Shown one piece after another: positions 7,791 through 16,276 of a stretch of DNA of 64,000 nucleotides. The translations under genes were made by a program, and so were the position numbers. The notes beneath the pieces were generated by a model, which was given only the letters and a program-made list of their open reading frames with translations, had not been told where the DNA came from and did no database searches. Origin of the DNA: Clostridia bacterium (GTDB taxonomy: Bacteria; Bacillota; Clostridia; Christensenellales; CAG-138); the NCBI GenBank assembly GCA_017525875.1, contig JAFXSG010000001.1, forward strand, positions 1-64,000. Reading direction: 5' to 3'. Within the stretch, counting starts at the first letter, position 1. The number at the start of each line of letters is the position of its first letter.

Positions 7791-8540
7791 ATGGAAAACG
7801 AACTGAAAAACGAGCTTGAGACCGCCCTTTCCGAGTATACGGACGAGGACTTCTGCGGCGCGGAGGATAAGGAGATCTTCGCCGTCGCGATCGACGGGCC
7901 TTCCGGCGCAGGCAAGAGCACTGTGGCGAAGATCATCGCAAAGAGGCTCGCGATCGTCTACGTCGATACCGGCGCGATGTACCGCGCGCTCGGCCTCAAA
8001 GCCCTCCGCATGGGAATAGATCCCGCGGTCCGCGAAGCAGTGCTGCCGATGCTGCCGGATGCCGAGGTCACGATCGGCTACGTCGATGAAGCGCAGCATA
8101 TCTTCCTGGACGGCGAGGACGTGACTTCGCTCATCCGAACGGAGGAGGTCTCCCAGGCGGCGTCGAAGATCAGCGCCATCGCCGAGGTCCGCGAAAAGCT
8201 CATGGAGCTGCAGCGTGCGCTTGCAAAAAAGGAAAGCATCGTGATGGACGGGCGCGATATCGGCACCGTGGTACTTCCCGACGCTAAGTATAAGTTCTAT
8301 ATCACCGCATCGAGCGAGGTCCGCGCCGAGAGGCGTTATCTCGAATACGAACAGAAGGGCAAGCTGGACGGCAGGAGCTACGAGGACATCCTTGCTGAGA
8401 TCATCGAGCGCGACGAGCGCGATATGAACCGCGAGGTCGCGCCGCTTCGCCCTGCGGAAGGCGCCGTCATCGTGGACACGAGCGAGCTCGGCATCGAAGA
8501 GGTCGTCTCACAGGTGCTCGGCATCATGAATATCAACTGA
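7791..8540 (+). CDS. cmk: Cytidylate kinase
   Basis: 249 aa. It phosphorylates CMP/dCMP with ATP. The P-loop GPSGAGKS lies at residues 36-43. YVDTGAMYRALGL, VMDGRDIGTVVLPDA and the ERDERDMNREVAPLRPAEGAVIVDTS lid/C-terminal segment follow in family order. ATG 7791, after GAAAGG, gives an N-terminal extension of about 27 acidic residues before the first beta strand. The open frame runs further upstream through the end of the previous gene without a better start. cmk followed by plsC and ispH-rpsA is a common order in Clostridia. Confidence 0.95.
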   Translation: MENELKNELETALSEYTDEDFCGAEDKEIFAVAIDGPSGAGKSTVAKIIAKRLAIVYVDTGAMYRALGLKALRMGIDPAVREAVLPMLPDAEVTIGYVDEAQHIFLDGEDVTSLIRTEEVSQAASKISAIAEVREKLMELQRALAKKESIVMDGRDIGTVVLPDAKYKFYITASSEVRAERRYLEYEQKGKLDGRSYEDILAEIIERDERDMNREVAPLRPAEGAVIVDTSELGIEEVVSQVLGIMNIN

Positions 8541-8566
8541 CCGCTCCTGCGGCATGAGGCTAAAAA

Positions 8567-9190
8567 ATGCTTTACATCATCGTAATGATCCTGTTCCGTG
8601 TGTGGGTATGGCTTTATAAGCGCCCCGTGGTCTACGGCAACAAGAAAAACCTGCGGACGAAGGGCGGCGTGATCTTCATCGCCAACCACCGCAAGCTTTC
8701 GGACCCCGTCATGCTCGCGATAACCATCCCGCGCTGCGTGCATTTCATGGCGAAAAAGGAGCTGTTCGAGAGCAAGCTCGGCAACGCCGTTTTCCGTTCG
8801 CTGCTCGTTTTTCCGGTAAACCGCAAAACGGCCGATATGAAGTCCATGAAGCAAGCGCTGGCGCTGCTTGAAAAGGGCAAGGCGTTCGGCATCTTTCCCG
8901 AAGGCCGCCGCGCCGTTGCGGACGAGATGGACGATTTCGAGAAGGGAACCGCGCTCATCGCGGCAAGGACCGAAGCGCCGATCGTTCCGATCTATATCAG
9001 CCCCACGACCTACACCGGCTCCCACCGTCTGCGCATGATCGTCGGCGAAAAGATCTACGCAAAGGACGTCAAGGCAAAGGCGGGCAACAGGCGCATTGTA
9101 GACGCGCTGACCGAGCGCATGCAGAGCGACATGGAGGAGCTCAAAGAGCGTATGGAGGAGATCGTCGCCTTGAAAAAGGCGAAAGCATAG
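8567..9190 (+). CDS. plsC: 1-acyl-sn-glycerol-3-phosphate acyltransferase
   Basis: 207 aa. It acylates lysophosphatidate in phospholipid synthesis. The acyltransferase motif I NHRKLSD gives His41 and Asp46, motif III is FPEGRR (about 110-115), and PIVPIYIS supplies motif IV. One N-terminal hydrophobic helix anchors the enzyme to the membrane. The gene lies 26 bases after cmk and is followed by ispH-rpsA with a 13-base gap, so it is probably within the surE operon. A second glycerolipid gene, plsY, is found at 28514. Confidence 0.93.
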   Translation: MLYIIVMILFRVWVWLYKRPVVYGNKKNLRTKGGVIFIANHRKLSDPVMLAITIPRCVHFMAKKELFESKLGNAVFRSLLVFPVNRKTADMKSMKQALALLEKGKAFGIFPEGRRAVADEMDDFEKGTALIAARTEAPIVPIYISPTTYTGSHRLRMIVGEKIYAKDVKAKAGNRRIVDALTERMQSDMEELKERMEEIVALKKAKA

Positions 9191-9203
9191 TTTGGGAGAC
9201 AGT

Positions 9204-11486
9204 ATGGAGATCAGGCTTGCAAAGCACGCGGGCTTCTGCTTCGGCGTGCGCAGGGCGGTGGAACTTGCACGCGAGACCGCAGAAAAAGTTTATAAAGAAG
9301 AGCGCGGGGAAGGCACTCCCCGCGTGTTCACGTACGGCGAACTGATCCACAACAAGACCGTTGTGGATGAGCTGGCCGCGATCGGCGTCACGGCGATCGA
9401 AAGCCCGGGCGAGGCCGGGGCGGGGGACTTCGTCATCATCCGCTCTCACGGCGTGCCGGAAAGCGTCGGGCAGGAGCTCGTCTCGCGCGGGATCAAATGT
9501 ATCGACGCGACCTGCCCGTTCGTCGCGCATATCCACGAGATAGTTTCCGCGGCGCACGCCGCAGGTGAGAACGTGTTCATCGTGGGTGAACCGACGCACC
9601 CGGAGGTCATAGGCATCAACGGTCACTGCGGCAACTCGGCAAGGTTCATTCGCACCGAGGAGGATGCGCAGAGCCTTCGCTCGGAGACGGGCTGCCTCGT
9701 AGTCCAGACCACTTTTGACTATGACAAATTTACAAAGCTGGCGGGGATAATCGCGGATATCGCGCCCGGGATCACCGTACACACGACCGTCTGCCCGACC
9801 ACGCGCGAGCGCCAGGCAGAAGCGGAGGAACTTAGCCGCAGCTGCGACATTATGCTTGTTTTGGGCGACAAAACCAGCAGCAACACGCAGAAGCTCAAAA
9901 AAATTTGCGAAAAAAACTGCAGCAGGACCCAAAATGCAGCAAAACCGAGTGAAATTTCTCTTGATTTATTTGAAAAACGTGATATAATAGTCGGAGTTGT
10001 TGCCGGTGCATCCACACCGGATTCGATCATCAGGGAGGTTATTAACACAATGAACGAACAAGGTATGGCTGAAATCAACGAAGCCACCGAAAACGTGACC
10101 GCGGAAGCGGCACAGACCATCGAAGAGAACGTCGTATTTGATGACAATGCGATCGATCAGACTCTGCGTCAGCCCCATTGCGGCCAGATCCTGAGCGGTA
10201 AAGTCATTCAGATCTCGGCAGACGGCGAAGTCAGCGTTAACGTCAGCTACAAGTATGACGGCTACATCCCCCGCGAAGAGTTCTCCAACGATCCCGAGCT
10301 CGATCCTGCAACCGTTTGCAAGGTCGGCGATACCATCGATGTTGAGGTTCTCAAAGTGAACGACGGCGAAAACAGAGTTCTGCTTTCCCGCAAGGATGTT
10401 GAGCGCCAGAAGGCATGGGACGAATTTGCAAAGGATCCCGATGTCAGCGAAAAAGTATTTGACGGCGTCTGCAAGGAAGTCATCAAGGGCGGCGTGCTCG
10501 TAGCACTCGATAACGGTGCGGCTATGGCATTCGTTCCCGCATCTCAGGTTTCCACCAGGTTCGTTCAGGATCTGAAGCAGTTTGTCGGCAAGCCCATGAG
10601 GCTCAAGGTCCTCGAAGTGGACACCAAGCGCCGCCGCGTCGTCGGCTCCTGCAAGGCTGTTCTCGTCAAGGAAGCTGAAGAAGCCGAAAAGGCCATCTGG
10701 GATAAGCTCGAAGTCGGCATGAAGACCACCGGTACGGTCCGCCGTCTCACCAACTTCGGCGCATTCGTAGACATCGGCGGTGTCGACGGTCTCGTCCACA
10801 TCACCCAGTGCGCATGGGGCAAGATCAAGGATCCGTCCGAGGTATTCACCCCCAACCAGAAGATCGACGTCATCATCCGTGAGCTCGACAAGGAGAACAA
10901 GAAGATCTCCCTCGGCTACCGTGAGCTTCTTCCCAAGCCCTGGACCACCGCAGACGAAAGGTACCCCGTCGGTTCCTTCGTCGAGGGCAAGGTCGTTCGC
11001 ATCGTTCCCTTCGGCGCATTCGTTTCCCTCGAGCCCACCATCGACGGCCTGATCCACATTTCCCAGGTCGGCCTGAAGAGGGTCTCCAAGGTTGAAGACG
11101 AGATCAACGTCGGCGACCGCGTACGCTGCAAAGTCATCGAGATCGACACCGCGAAGAGGCGCATCAGCCTGAGCCGCCGTGACGCTCTGATCGACGAGAA
11201 CCCCGAAGAGGCTGCCGAGATCATCGCCCGCGAGCGCGAACAGCGCGAGCGTGAGCGTGCGGAGCGCCAGGAAAAGCGCGTCCAGGAGGAGCAGGCCCGC
11301 AGAGAAAACCAGGCCGCTGCCCGTGAGGAGCGCCGCCGTGAGCGCGGTGAGCGCCAGGAGCGCCGCCGCCGTGAGGAAGACTATGAGCTGCCTCCGGTAG
11401 AATCCGCCACCACCTCTCTTGCTTCCCTGCTTGGCAACATCGTTGTCGAGGAGAACGGCGAGAACAACGAGGGCGGCGAGAACTGA
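9204..11486 (+). CDS. ispH: Fused 4-hydroxy-3-methylbut-2-enyl diphosphate reductase / ribosomal protein S1
   Basis: A 760-aa bifunctional protein known from Clostridia. Residues 1-282 are IspH, the [4Fe-4S] reductase at the last step of the MEP isoprenoid pathway. The cluster cysteines are Cys12 (GFCFGV), Cys104 (DATCPFV) and Cys197 (TVCPTT). Residues about 325-660 contain four S1 RNA-binding repeats (starting near 328, 417, 505 and 590), as in ribosomal protein S1. The tail is rich in Arg and Glu. ATG 9204 is chosen because GGGAG lies six bases upstream; a TTG at 9192 is in frame. The S1 part starts cleanly at Met283, which has its own SD and a promoter-like sequence, so S1 may also be made alone. 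Confidence 0.95.
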   Translation: MEIRLAKHAGFCFGVRRAVELARETAEKVYKEERGEGTPRVFTYGELIHNKTVVDELAAIGVTAIESPGEAGAGDFVIIRSHGVPESVGQELVSRGIKCIDATCPFVAHIHEIVSAAHAAGENVFIVGEPTHPEVIGINGHCGNSARFIRTEEDAQSLRSETGCLVVQTTFDYDKFTKLAGIIADIAPGITVHTTVCPTTRERQAEAEELSRSCDIMLVLGDKTSSNTQKLKKICEKNCSRTQNAAKPSEISLDLFEKRDIIVGVVAGASTPDSIIREVINTMNEQGMAEINEATENVTAEAAQTIEENVVFDDNAIDQTLRQPHCGQILSGKVIQISADGEVSVNVSYKYDGYIPREEFSNDPELDPATVCKVGDTIDVEVLKVNDGENRVLLSRKDVERQKAWDEFAKDPDVSEKVFDGVCKEVIKGGVLVALDNGAAMAFVPASQVSTRFVQDLKQFVGKPMRLKVLEVDTKRRRVVGSCKAVLVKEAEEAEKAIWDKLEVGMKTTGTVRRLTNFGAFVDIGGVDGLVHITQCAWGKIKDPSEVFTPNQKIDVIIRELDKENKKISLGYRELLPKPWTTADERYPVGSFVEGKVVRIVPFGAFVSLEPTIDGLIHISQVGLKRVSKVEDEINVGDRVRCKVIEIDTAKRRISLSRRDALIDENPEEAAEIIAREREQRERERAERQEKRVQEEQARRENQAAAREERRRERGERQERRRREEDYELPPVESATTSLASLLGNIVVEENGENNEGGEN
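9961..10052 (+). promoter_or_regulatory. Promoter and SD inside ispH-rpsA, for separate S1
   Basis: Inside the coding region an AT-rich stretch (about 9890-9990) contains TTGATT (9961-9966), a 16-bp spacer and TATAAT (9983-9988). AGGGAGG (10032-10038) then lies 11 bases before an in-frame ATG at 10050 (Met283), exactly at the IspH/S1 border. Promoter, SD and start together are unlikely to occur by chance at a domain border. This is inference; expression from it has not been shown. Confidence 0.6.
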
Positions 11487-11500
11487 TCGCTGTGAATCAA

Positions 11501-11525
11501 GGGCATCCTTCGGGATGCCCTTTTT
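11501..11525 (+). terminator. Terminator of ispH-rpsA
   Basis: GGGCATCC (11501-11508), loop TTCG, GGATGCCC (11513-11520), then TTTTT. The stable UUCG tetraloop makes it a strong intrinsic terminator. Confidence 0.92.
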
Positions 11526-11533
11526 CGATGAAT

Positions 11534-11565
11534 AAAAAACAGGATGGTTTGCCATCCTGTTTTTT
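11534..11565 (-). terminator. Bidirectional terminator between convergent genes
   Basis: AAAAAACAGGATGG (11534-11547) and CCATCCTGTTTTTT (11552-11565) pair around a four-base loop, with A/T runs on both sides. It sits 10 bases beyond the M18 peptidase stop and would end minus-strand transcripts, while also backing up the preceding plus-strand terminator. Confidence 0.9.
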
Positions 11566-11575
11566 GCTGTTCCTT

Positions 11576-12868
11576 TTATTCCTCGGCGAAGTACTTTTCA
11601 CAAAGCCTGTTCAGTGCGTCCTGATCCTTCGCGCCCATCGTCTCACGGCAGGAGTGCATCGCAAGCATCGGAACGCCCACGTCCGCCGTGCTCATGCCAA
11701 GCTGGCTCGCGGCGTAGCTGCCGAGCGTGCCGCCGCCGCGCAGGTCAGGGCGGTTCATATAGCGCTGCATCGGGATCTCGTACTTCTTGCAGATGCTCTC
11801 GATGATGCCGATGCCGCCAGCCTCGGTCGCGTAGCGCTGCTCGTAGTTCATCTTGAGGGAAAGGCCCTTGTTCATCTCGCTGAAGCATGCGCCGTCCGCC
11901 ATTTCGGCGTGGTTCGGATGCTTTGCGTGAGCAACGTCGCAGCTGAGCATGAACCCGCCGGTCAGCGCGTCTATGTATTCGCTCCTCACGGAACCGAGTG
12001 CGAGCGCGATCTTTTCAAGCATCATGCCGAGGGTCGCGCTGTCCGCGCCCTGCTTCGTGCCGGAACCGACCTCTTCGTTGTCGAAAAGGATCGCCGCGGA
12101 GACGCCGTGCTTGCGTTCGCACTTCGCAATGCCGTACAGCACCGCGTAGGTGGAGGTTATGTTGTCAAGGCGGGGCGAGGTCAGTATGTCCTCGTCAAAG
12201 CCGCAGAGCAGGGGCTTTTCGTAGTTGTAGAGCAGCATGTCATAGCTCAGGATGTCTTCGGGTGCGACGCCCATGTGCTCCGCGAGCATCTTGAGGAAGA
12301 AGCCGTCCTTATTGAATTCGCCTTCGATGGTCTTTGCGATGGGCAGCATGTCCTTGTTCGCGTTCATCGCAACGCCCTTGTTGACCTCGCGATTCAGGTG
12401 GATAGCAAGGTTCGGGATCGTGAGGATCGGTTTTCCAAAATCCACCAGCCTGCGCTCGGGTTCGAGCACGTTTTCGCTCTTCACGGTGACCATACCCGCG
12501 CAGGAAAGCGGACGGTCGAGCCAGGTCGCGTGGATCATGCCGCCGTAGGGCTCCACGGAGAGCTTGAGACAGCCGCCGGCGGTCTGCTCCGGGTTAGGCT
12601 TGATGTAATAGCAGGGCCAGTCAATATGGCTGGCGGCAAGGCGGAAGCCTTCGCCGGGCGCGTATTCGGAACCAACGTGGAAAGCGATGAGCATCGTGCC
12701 GAAGCACTTGACGTAGTAATTCCCGCCTTTTTCAAGCTTCCACGCGCCGTTCTGAGGGAGAGCTTTAAAACCCTCTTCATCGAGGATGCGCATCGCTTCC
12801 GCTGCGGTGTGATAGGGCGAAACGGAGCGTTCGAGCAATGAGATAAGTCCGTTGATCTCGTTTTTCAT
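11576..12868 (-). CDS. apeB: M18 family aminopeptidase (aspartyl aminopeptidase type)
   Basis: 430 aa. A cytosolic dinuclear zinc aminopeptidase. Metal-ligand motifs are ASHIDWPCYYIKP (the family usually has HxDSP; here Trp follows Asp), LFDNEEVGSGTKQGA with the catalytic and ligand acidic residues, and HAKHPNHAEM near the end with LGMSTADVGVPMLAMHS. GGAGGAAAT precedes ATG 12868. The carboxypeptidase gene lies 39 bases upstream on the same strand, so the two are probably transcribed together from the promoter at 14852-14880 and end at the terminator at 11534. The substrate is assumed to be acidic N-termini from family membership only. Confidence 0.92.
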   Translation of the reverse strand: MKNEINGLISLLERSVSPYHTAAEAMRILDEEGFKALPQNGAWKLEKGGNYYVKCFGTMLIAFHVGSEYAPGEGFRLAASHIDWPCYYIKPNPEQTAGGCLKLSVEPYGGMIHATWLDRPLSCAGMVTVKSENVLEPERRLVDFGKPILTIPNLAIHLNREVNKGVAMNANKDMLPIAKTIEGEFNKDGFFLKMLAEHMGVAPEDILSYDMLLYNYEKPLLCGFDEDILTSPRLDNITSTYAVLYGIAKCERKHGVSAAILFDNEEVGSGTKQGADSATLGMMLEKIALALGSVRSEYIDALTGGFMLSCDVAHAKHPNHAEMADGACFSEMNKGLSLKMNYEQRYATEAGGIGIIESICKKYEIPMQRYMNRPDLRGGGTLGSYAASQLGMSTADVGVPMLAMHSCRETMGAKDQDALNRLCEKYFAEE

Positions 12869-12907
12869 GATATTTCCTCCAATATAGTTTATCGGTTAAG
12901 TTCTGCT

Positions 12908-14791
12908 TCAGCGCCAACTGCTGCGGTAAGGGCTGCGCCGCCTGCCGCGCCTCGACCTGCGGTTCCTGCGAAGGGCGATCAGCCGGATAATGATCAGCGC
13001 GATCAGCACGAGCACGACGATAAGCACCCAGAACAGCACTCCGCTGCCGGCGCTGCGGCAAAGGTACCTGGAACCGTTCGTGATGTGGTAGCCGTTGCTG
13101 TGGCTCGTGAAGCGCCAGATCATGCTGTCGTCCACGCCGCCGGTGATGATGCCGTCGCCGCTGACGTCCACCGCTGCGCCTGAGAGAGTGCCTTCACGCG
13201 TGTCGGTCGTCAGCGCGCGGCCGTCAACGGTGATCACGTATTCCTGCCCGTCCGCAATGTAATCGACCGGGACGTAATAGGCGTTCGAGAGGCTGTCGAA
13301 ATACCTCCGGTAGAGCACTATCTTCGCCTCGGTATCTGCGGCAGCCGCCGCACGGAACACATCGTCGGCAAGGTAGAGATAATGCCACTCCGTGCTGTTC
13401 ATCGTGTATAGCGTGTTGTCGTAATAGATCCAGACGAAGTACTGATCCGCACCCGCGCTGCGCTGGATGCTGAGGTTGGAGTTCTTGCCGCTGCCGGGCG
13501 GGGGAGTGGTGGAGATGAACGCGGTCTCATGCGGCTCCGGCGTGGAATCGGAGGCGGAGGCAACGTCCCTCGTGGAGACGAGCTGAGCGCGCACCGCGGA
13601 CCCTTCGTAGAAATAGTAATCGACGTAGCCCACAACGTCGCCACGGCGGATCGGCGCGATGGCGTACTCTGTGGAAAGATCCATGCGGATGCTGGACGGG
13701 TCGTCAAAATACTTCTGCAGGCTGGACAGCGCGCCCGTGACGGAAAGCCCGTCGATCTGCGCTTGCGCCGTGAAGCGGCCGCCCTGCTCGTCTATCGGGG
13801 AGCAGTTCTCCGCGTGGAGCTCAAACTCGGTCTGCAGGCCGAATTCCGAAAGCGAGAAAGCGCGATAGTTTTTGAAGCCCCATTCATAGAGCCTCTTCGC
13901 GACCTGATAGCGGTAGACGGAGGAACCGGTCTGATTATCGTCGCCGAACTGGATGAGGATCAGCCTCGTCTCGGCGTTTTGCGCGGCGCTCACAAGGCAG
14001 TAGCCCGCGGCGTTCGTTTCACCGGTCTTGCCCGCAAAGCATTTGTCGTAGATATAGCTCTCGGTATCGGCTTCCTTTTTGCAGATGAGCTTGTTGGAGT
14101 TCTCAAGGTAGAATCCGTCGGGGTGCATATTGGTCGGCTGCACGCGGTAGGTCGCTGTGCCCATGATCTGGACGAGCATACGGTTCTTGATGACTTCGCG
14201 CATCAGGATGCCGAAGTCCTCCGCGGTGGTGTAGTGGTCCTCCTCATGCCGCCCGTCGACGGTAGTAAAATGCGTATGCGTCATGCCAAGCCGGGCGGCG
14301 CGCTCGTTCATAAGGCCAACGAACATATCCACAGCCTTTGCCGGGTCGATATCCTCACCGTAGTGCTCAAAAGCACACTCCATCGCGAGCGCCTTCGCCG
14401 CGTCGTTGCCGGAGCGCATAAGCATACCGTAGAGCATGTCCAGCAGGCTGATCTCCTCGTTTGCTTCAAGCCCCATCAGCGAGCTCGAAGGCCCGAAGCC
14501 GACGACCGGACGCCAGCCGAGCGTAACAACCTTGTTGAGATCAGGCAGGATCTCAACGCAGAGCAGCGCTGTCATGACCTTTGTCGTGCTTGCCGGGAAC
14601 GCCTTTTCATCAGCCGCGCGCGAATAGAGCACGGCGCCGCTCTCCGCTTCGATCAAAAGCAGATGCGGTGTCGTAACGTCCGCAAACGGGTCGTCCCGGG
14701 AGGTCGTCCCGGTCGTCTCGGCACGCGAAGCCGCGGGCAGCAGCGATATCAGCATTACAAAACAAAGGAAAAAATATAAGAAGCGTTTCAT
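12908..14791 (-). CDS. D-alanyl-D-alanine carboxypeptidase (penicillin-binding protein, S11) with C-terminal membrane anchor
   Basis: 627 aa from ATG 14791 (GGGGG nine bases upstream; ATG 14797 is an alternative). An N-terminal signal peptide is followed by an S11 domain with Ser68-x-x-Lys71 (STTK), Ser127-Gly-Asn and Lys255-Thr-Gly, all three active-site motifs. It trims the terminal D-Ala from peptidoglycan stem peptides outside the membrane. After the usual PBP5-like C-terminal domain comes an extra region of about 150 residues without a recognised family. A transmembrane helix (VLFWVLIVVLVLIALIIIRL) and an Arg-rich tail end the protein. Most family members end in an amphipathic anchor, so this tail is unusual. 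Confidence 0.88.
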   Translation of the reverse strand: MKRFLYFFLCFVMLISLLPAASRAETTGTTSRDDPFADVTTPHLLLIEAESGAVLYSRAADEKAFPASTTKVMTALLCVEILPDLNKVVTLGWRPVVGFGPSSSLMGLEANEEISLLDMLYGMLMRSGNDAAKALAMECAFEHYGEDIDPAKAVDMFVGLMNERAARLGMTHTHFTTVDGRHEEDHYTTAEDFGILMREVIKNRMLVQIMGTATYRVQPTNMHPDGFYLENSNKLICKKEADTESYIYDKCFAGKTGETNAAGYCLVSAAQNAETRLILIQFGDDNQTGSSVYRYQVAKRLYEWGFKNYRAFSLSEFGLQTEFELHAENCSPIDEQGGRFTAQAQIDGLSVTGALSSLQKYFDDPSSIRMDLSTEYAIAPIRRGDVVGYVDYYFYEGSAVRAQLVSTRDVASASDSTPEPHETAFISTTPPPGSGKNSNLSIQRSAGADQYFVWIYYDNTLYTMNSTEWHYLYLADDVFRAAAAADTEAKIVLYRRYFDSLSNAYYVPVDYIADGQEYVITVDGRALTTDTREGTLSGAAVDVSGDGIITGGVDDSMIWRFTSHSNGYHITNGSRYLCRSAGSGVLFWVLIVVLVLIALIIIRLIALRRNRRSRRGRRRSPYRSSWR

Positions 14792-14851
14792 ACGCATGAT
14801 CCCCCGAAAAGCTCGTGCAGGAGTGGTTTCACCCCGTCACTATTTGATGTT

Positions 14852-14880
14852 ATTATACCATCCGAAGGCCGCCTTGTGAA
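14852..14880 (-). promoter_or_regulatory. Promoter of the carboxypeptidase/M18 operon
   Basis: On the minus strand: TTCACA (14880-14875), 17-bp spacer, TATAAT (14857-14852). Confidence 0.75.
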
Positions 14881-14938
14881 GTCGGGAATCGATATTTTTC
14901 GCGTATGAAAATGCTCGGAGGTTCAAAAACGATCATGC

Positions 14939-14967
14939 TTTTCACAATGCAAAAAAAGTGATATAAT
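14939..14967 (+). promoter_or_regulatory. Promoter of the lipoprotein gene
   Basis: TATAAT (14962-14967) is clear. The -35 is weaker: TTTTCA (14939-14944) at 17 bp or TTCACA (14941-14946) at 15 bp. It is divergent from the carboxypeptidase promoter. Confidence 0.6.
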
Positions 14968-15053
14968 AGTACTATCGGATAGTGTGCGCGGGCTTGACCG
15001 CGCCGACCAAATACGAAAAACCGCCCGTGAGGGCGAGAGGATAACTGAACGAC

Positions 15054-16274
15054 ATGAGAACCGAAAAAACAAAGACGCCGCGCACCGGGCTTGCCGCTTT
15101 CTGCGCGCTGATCCTCATCTTCTGCATGCTGCTTACGGGCTGCACTCAGATAAAGGACTTTTTCAAAAAAACCATCAGCGGGAACACGCCTGAACCGGTC
15201 GTGACCGCGAGTCCCGTGACCGAAGCTCCGGCGACCGAAGTCCCCGCAACCGACGAACCGGCCGTGACCGAAGTCCCGGTCACGGAGCCCCCGACTTCCA
15301 GACCGATATCCGACGGTCCGTTTGCGGGCGCCGTGCTTCCCGGCGGAGTGCGGCTAAACTATTTTGCCATCCCCCAAAAGATCCTTGACCTTATGACCGA
15401 TGGCGATATCGAGATGTATAAACGCGTCGTAACTGCCTATTTTGCGGGCGAGACCAGCGCCGAGATACCTGAAGGCAAGGGCGATTACCCGAACCTGTGG
15501 AGGCTCGTGGACATGTACTGCCCCGTCTTCTTTGCGGACGTGGACGATACAACCGTGACGGAGAGCAAAACGGAGATCGCCTGGAGCTATAATACCGACC
15601 GCGGCATGACGCACGACGAGGTGATAGAAGCCTTCGAGAACACCGTGCTCGGGCTGCTTGAAAACGTCGATATGAACGACCCGCTGATCGTCCGTGTCCT
15701 CTCGCTCTACCATGCGTACACGTTCACGATCGAATACTGCGGCGATACGGTCATACCGAAGGACGATTCGTCGCCCTACGTCTACCGCCATTCCGTGAAC
15801 GCGATCCTCGACCATACCGGCGTTTGCTGGTGCTTCGGCAGGTCGTTCAACTTCCTGCTCTGCCAGTCCGGCGTCGAGAGCGCGACCGTCCACGGCCTGC
15901 GCTCGGGCGATCGCGCGATCCATGAATGGACCGTGTTCTTCGACGGCGAGAAGTGGCGCTACTGCGACCCTACATGGGATATCGGCGGCGGAACGCTCAG
16001 CTATTTCGGCTTTACCGCGGCCGTCCGGGCGCGCCAGGGTTATCCCGAGGCCGACGTTACCGTGCTCGAGGGCAGGGCTCACCCCGCTTCGGAGGTCTTC
16101 GGCGTCAACGATACCTTTTTCCGCCCGCTCTACACCTGCATCGTCTGCGGCATGGATTATGACCTGGTCAAGGAAGATGACCGGATAAACTATTTCTACT
16201 ACAGCTCTTACGATGGCAGCAGGGTCTACACCACCTGGTTCAACTATGTGACCGGCGAGTACGGCGAATTCTGA
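15054..16274 (+). CDS. Lipoprotein with transglutaminase-like domain
   Basis: 406 aa. A signal peptide ends in the lipobox LLTGC (Cys30). A Thr/Pro/Glu/Val-rich spacer of repeated PVTE/ATE units (about 45-85) then lifts the domain off the membrane. The C-terminal half has the transglutaminase-like pattern GVCWCFGRSFNFLLCQSG (catalytic-position Cys258), HEWTVFFDGEKWRYCDPTWD (His290, Asp305) and a Tyr-rich tail. Bacterial members of this fold are often cysteine proteases or peptidoglycan/protein cross-linking enzymes; the activity here is not known. The SD is weak (GAGGAT, 13 bases upstream). The next gene, ylmH, starts two bases after the stop, so they share a transcript. Confidence 0.82.
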   Translation: MRTEKTKTPRTGLAAFCALILIFCMLLTGCTQIKDFFKKTISGNTPEPVVTASPVTEAPATEVPATDEPAVTEVPVTEPPTSRPISDGPFAGAVLPGGVRLNYFAIPQKILDLMTDGDIEMYKRVVTAYFAGETSAEIPEGKGDYPNLWRLVDMYCPVFFADVDDTTVTESKTEIAWSYNTDRGMTHDEVIEAFENTVLGLLENVDMNDPLIVRVLSLYHAYTFTIEYCGDTVIPKDDSSPYVYRHSVNAILDHTGVCWCFGRSFNFLLCQSGVESATVHGLRSGDRAIHEWTVFFDGEKWRYCDPTWDIGGGTLSYFGFTAAVRARQGYPEADVTVLEGRAHPASEVFGVNDTFFRPLYTCIVCGMDYDLVKEDDRINYFYYSSYDGSRVYTTWFNYVTGEYGEF

Positions 16275-16276
16275 TC

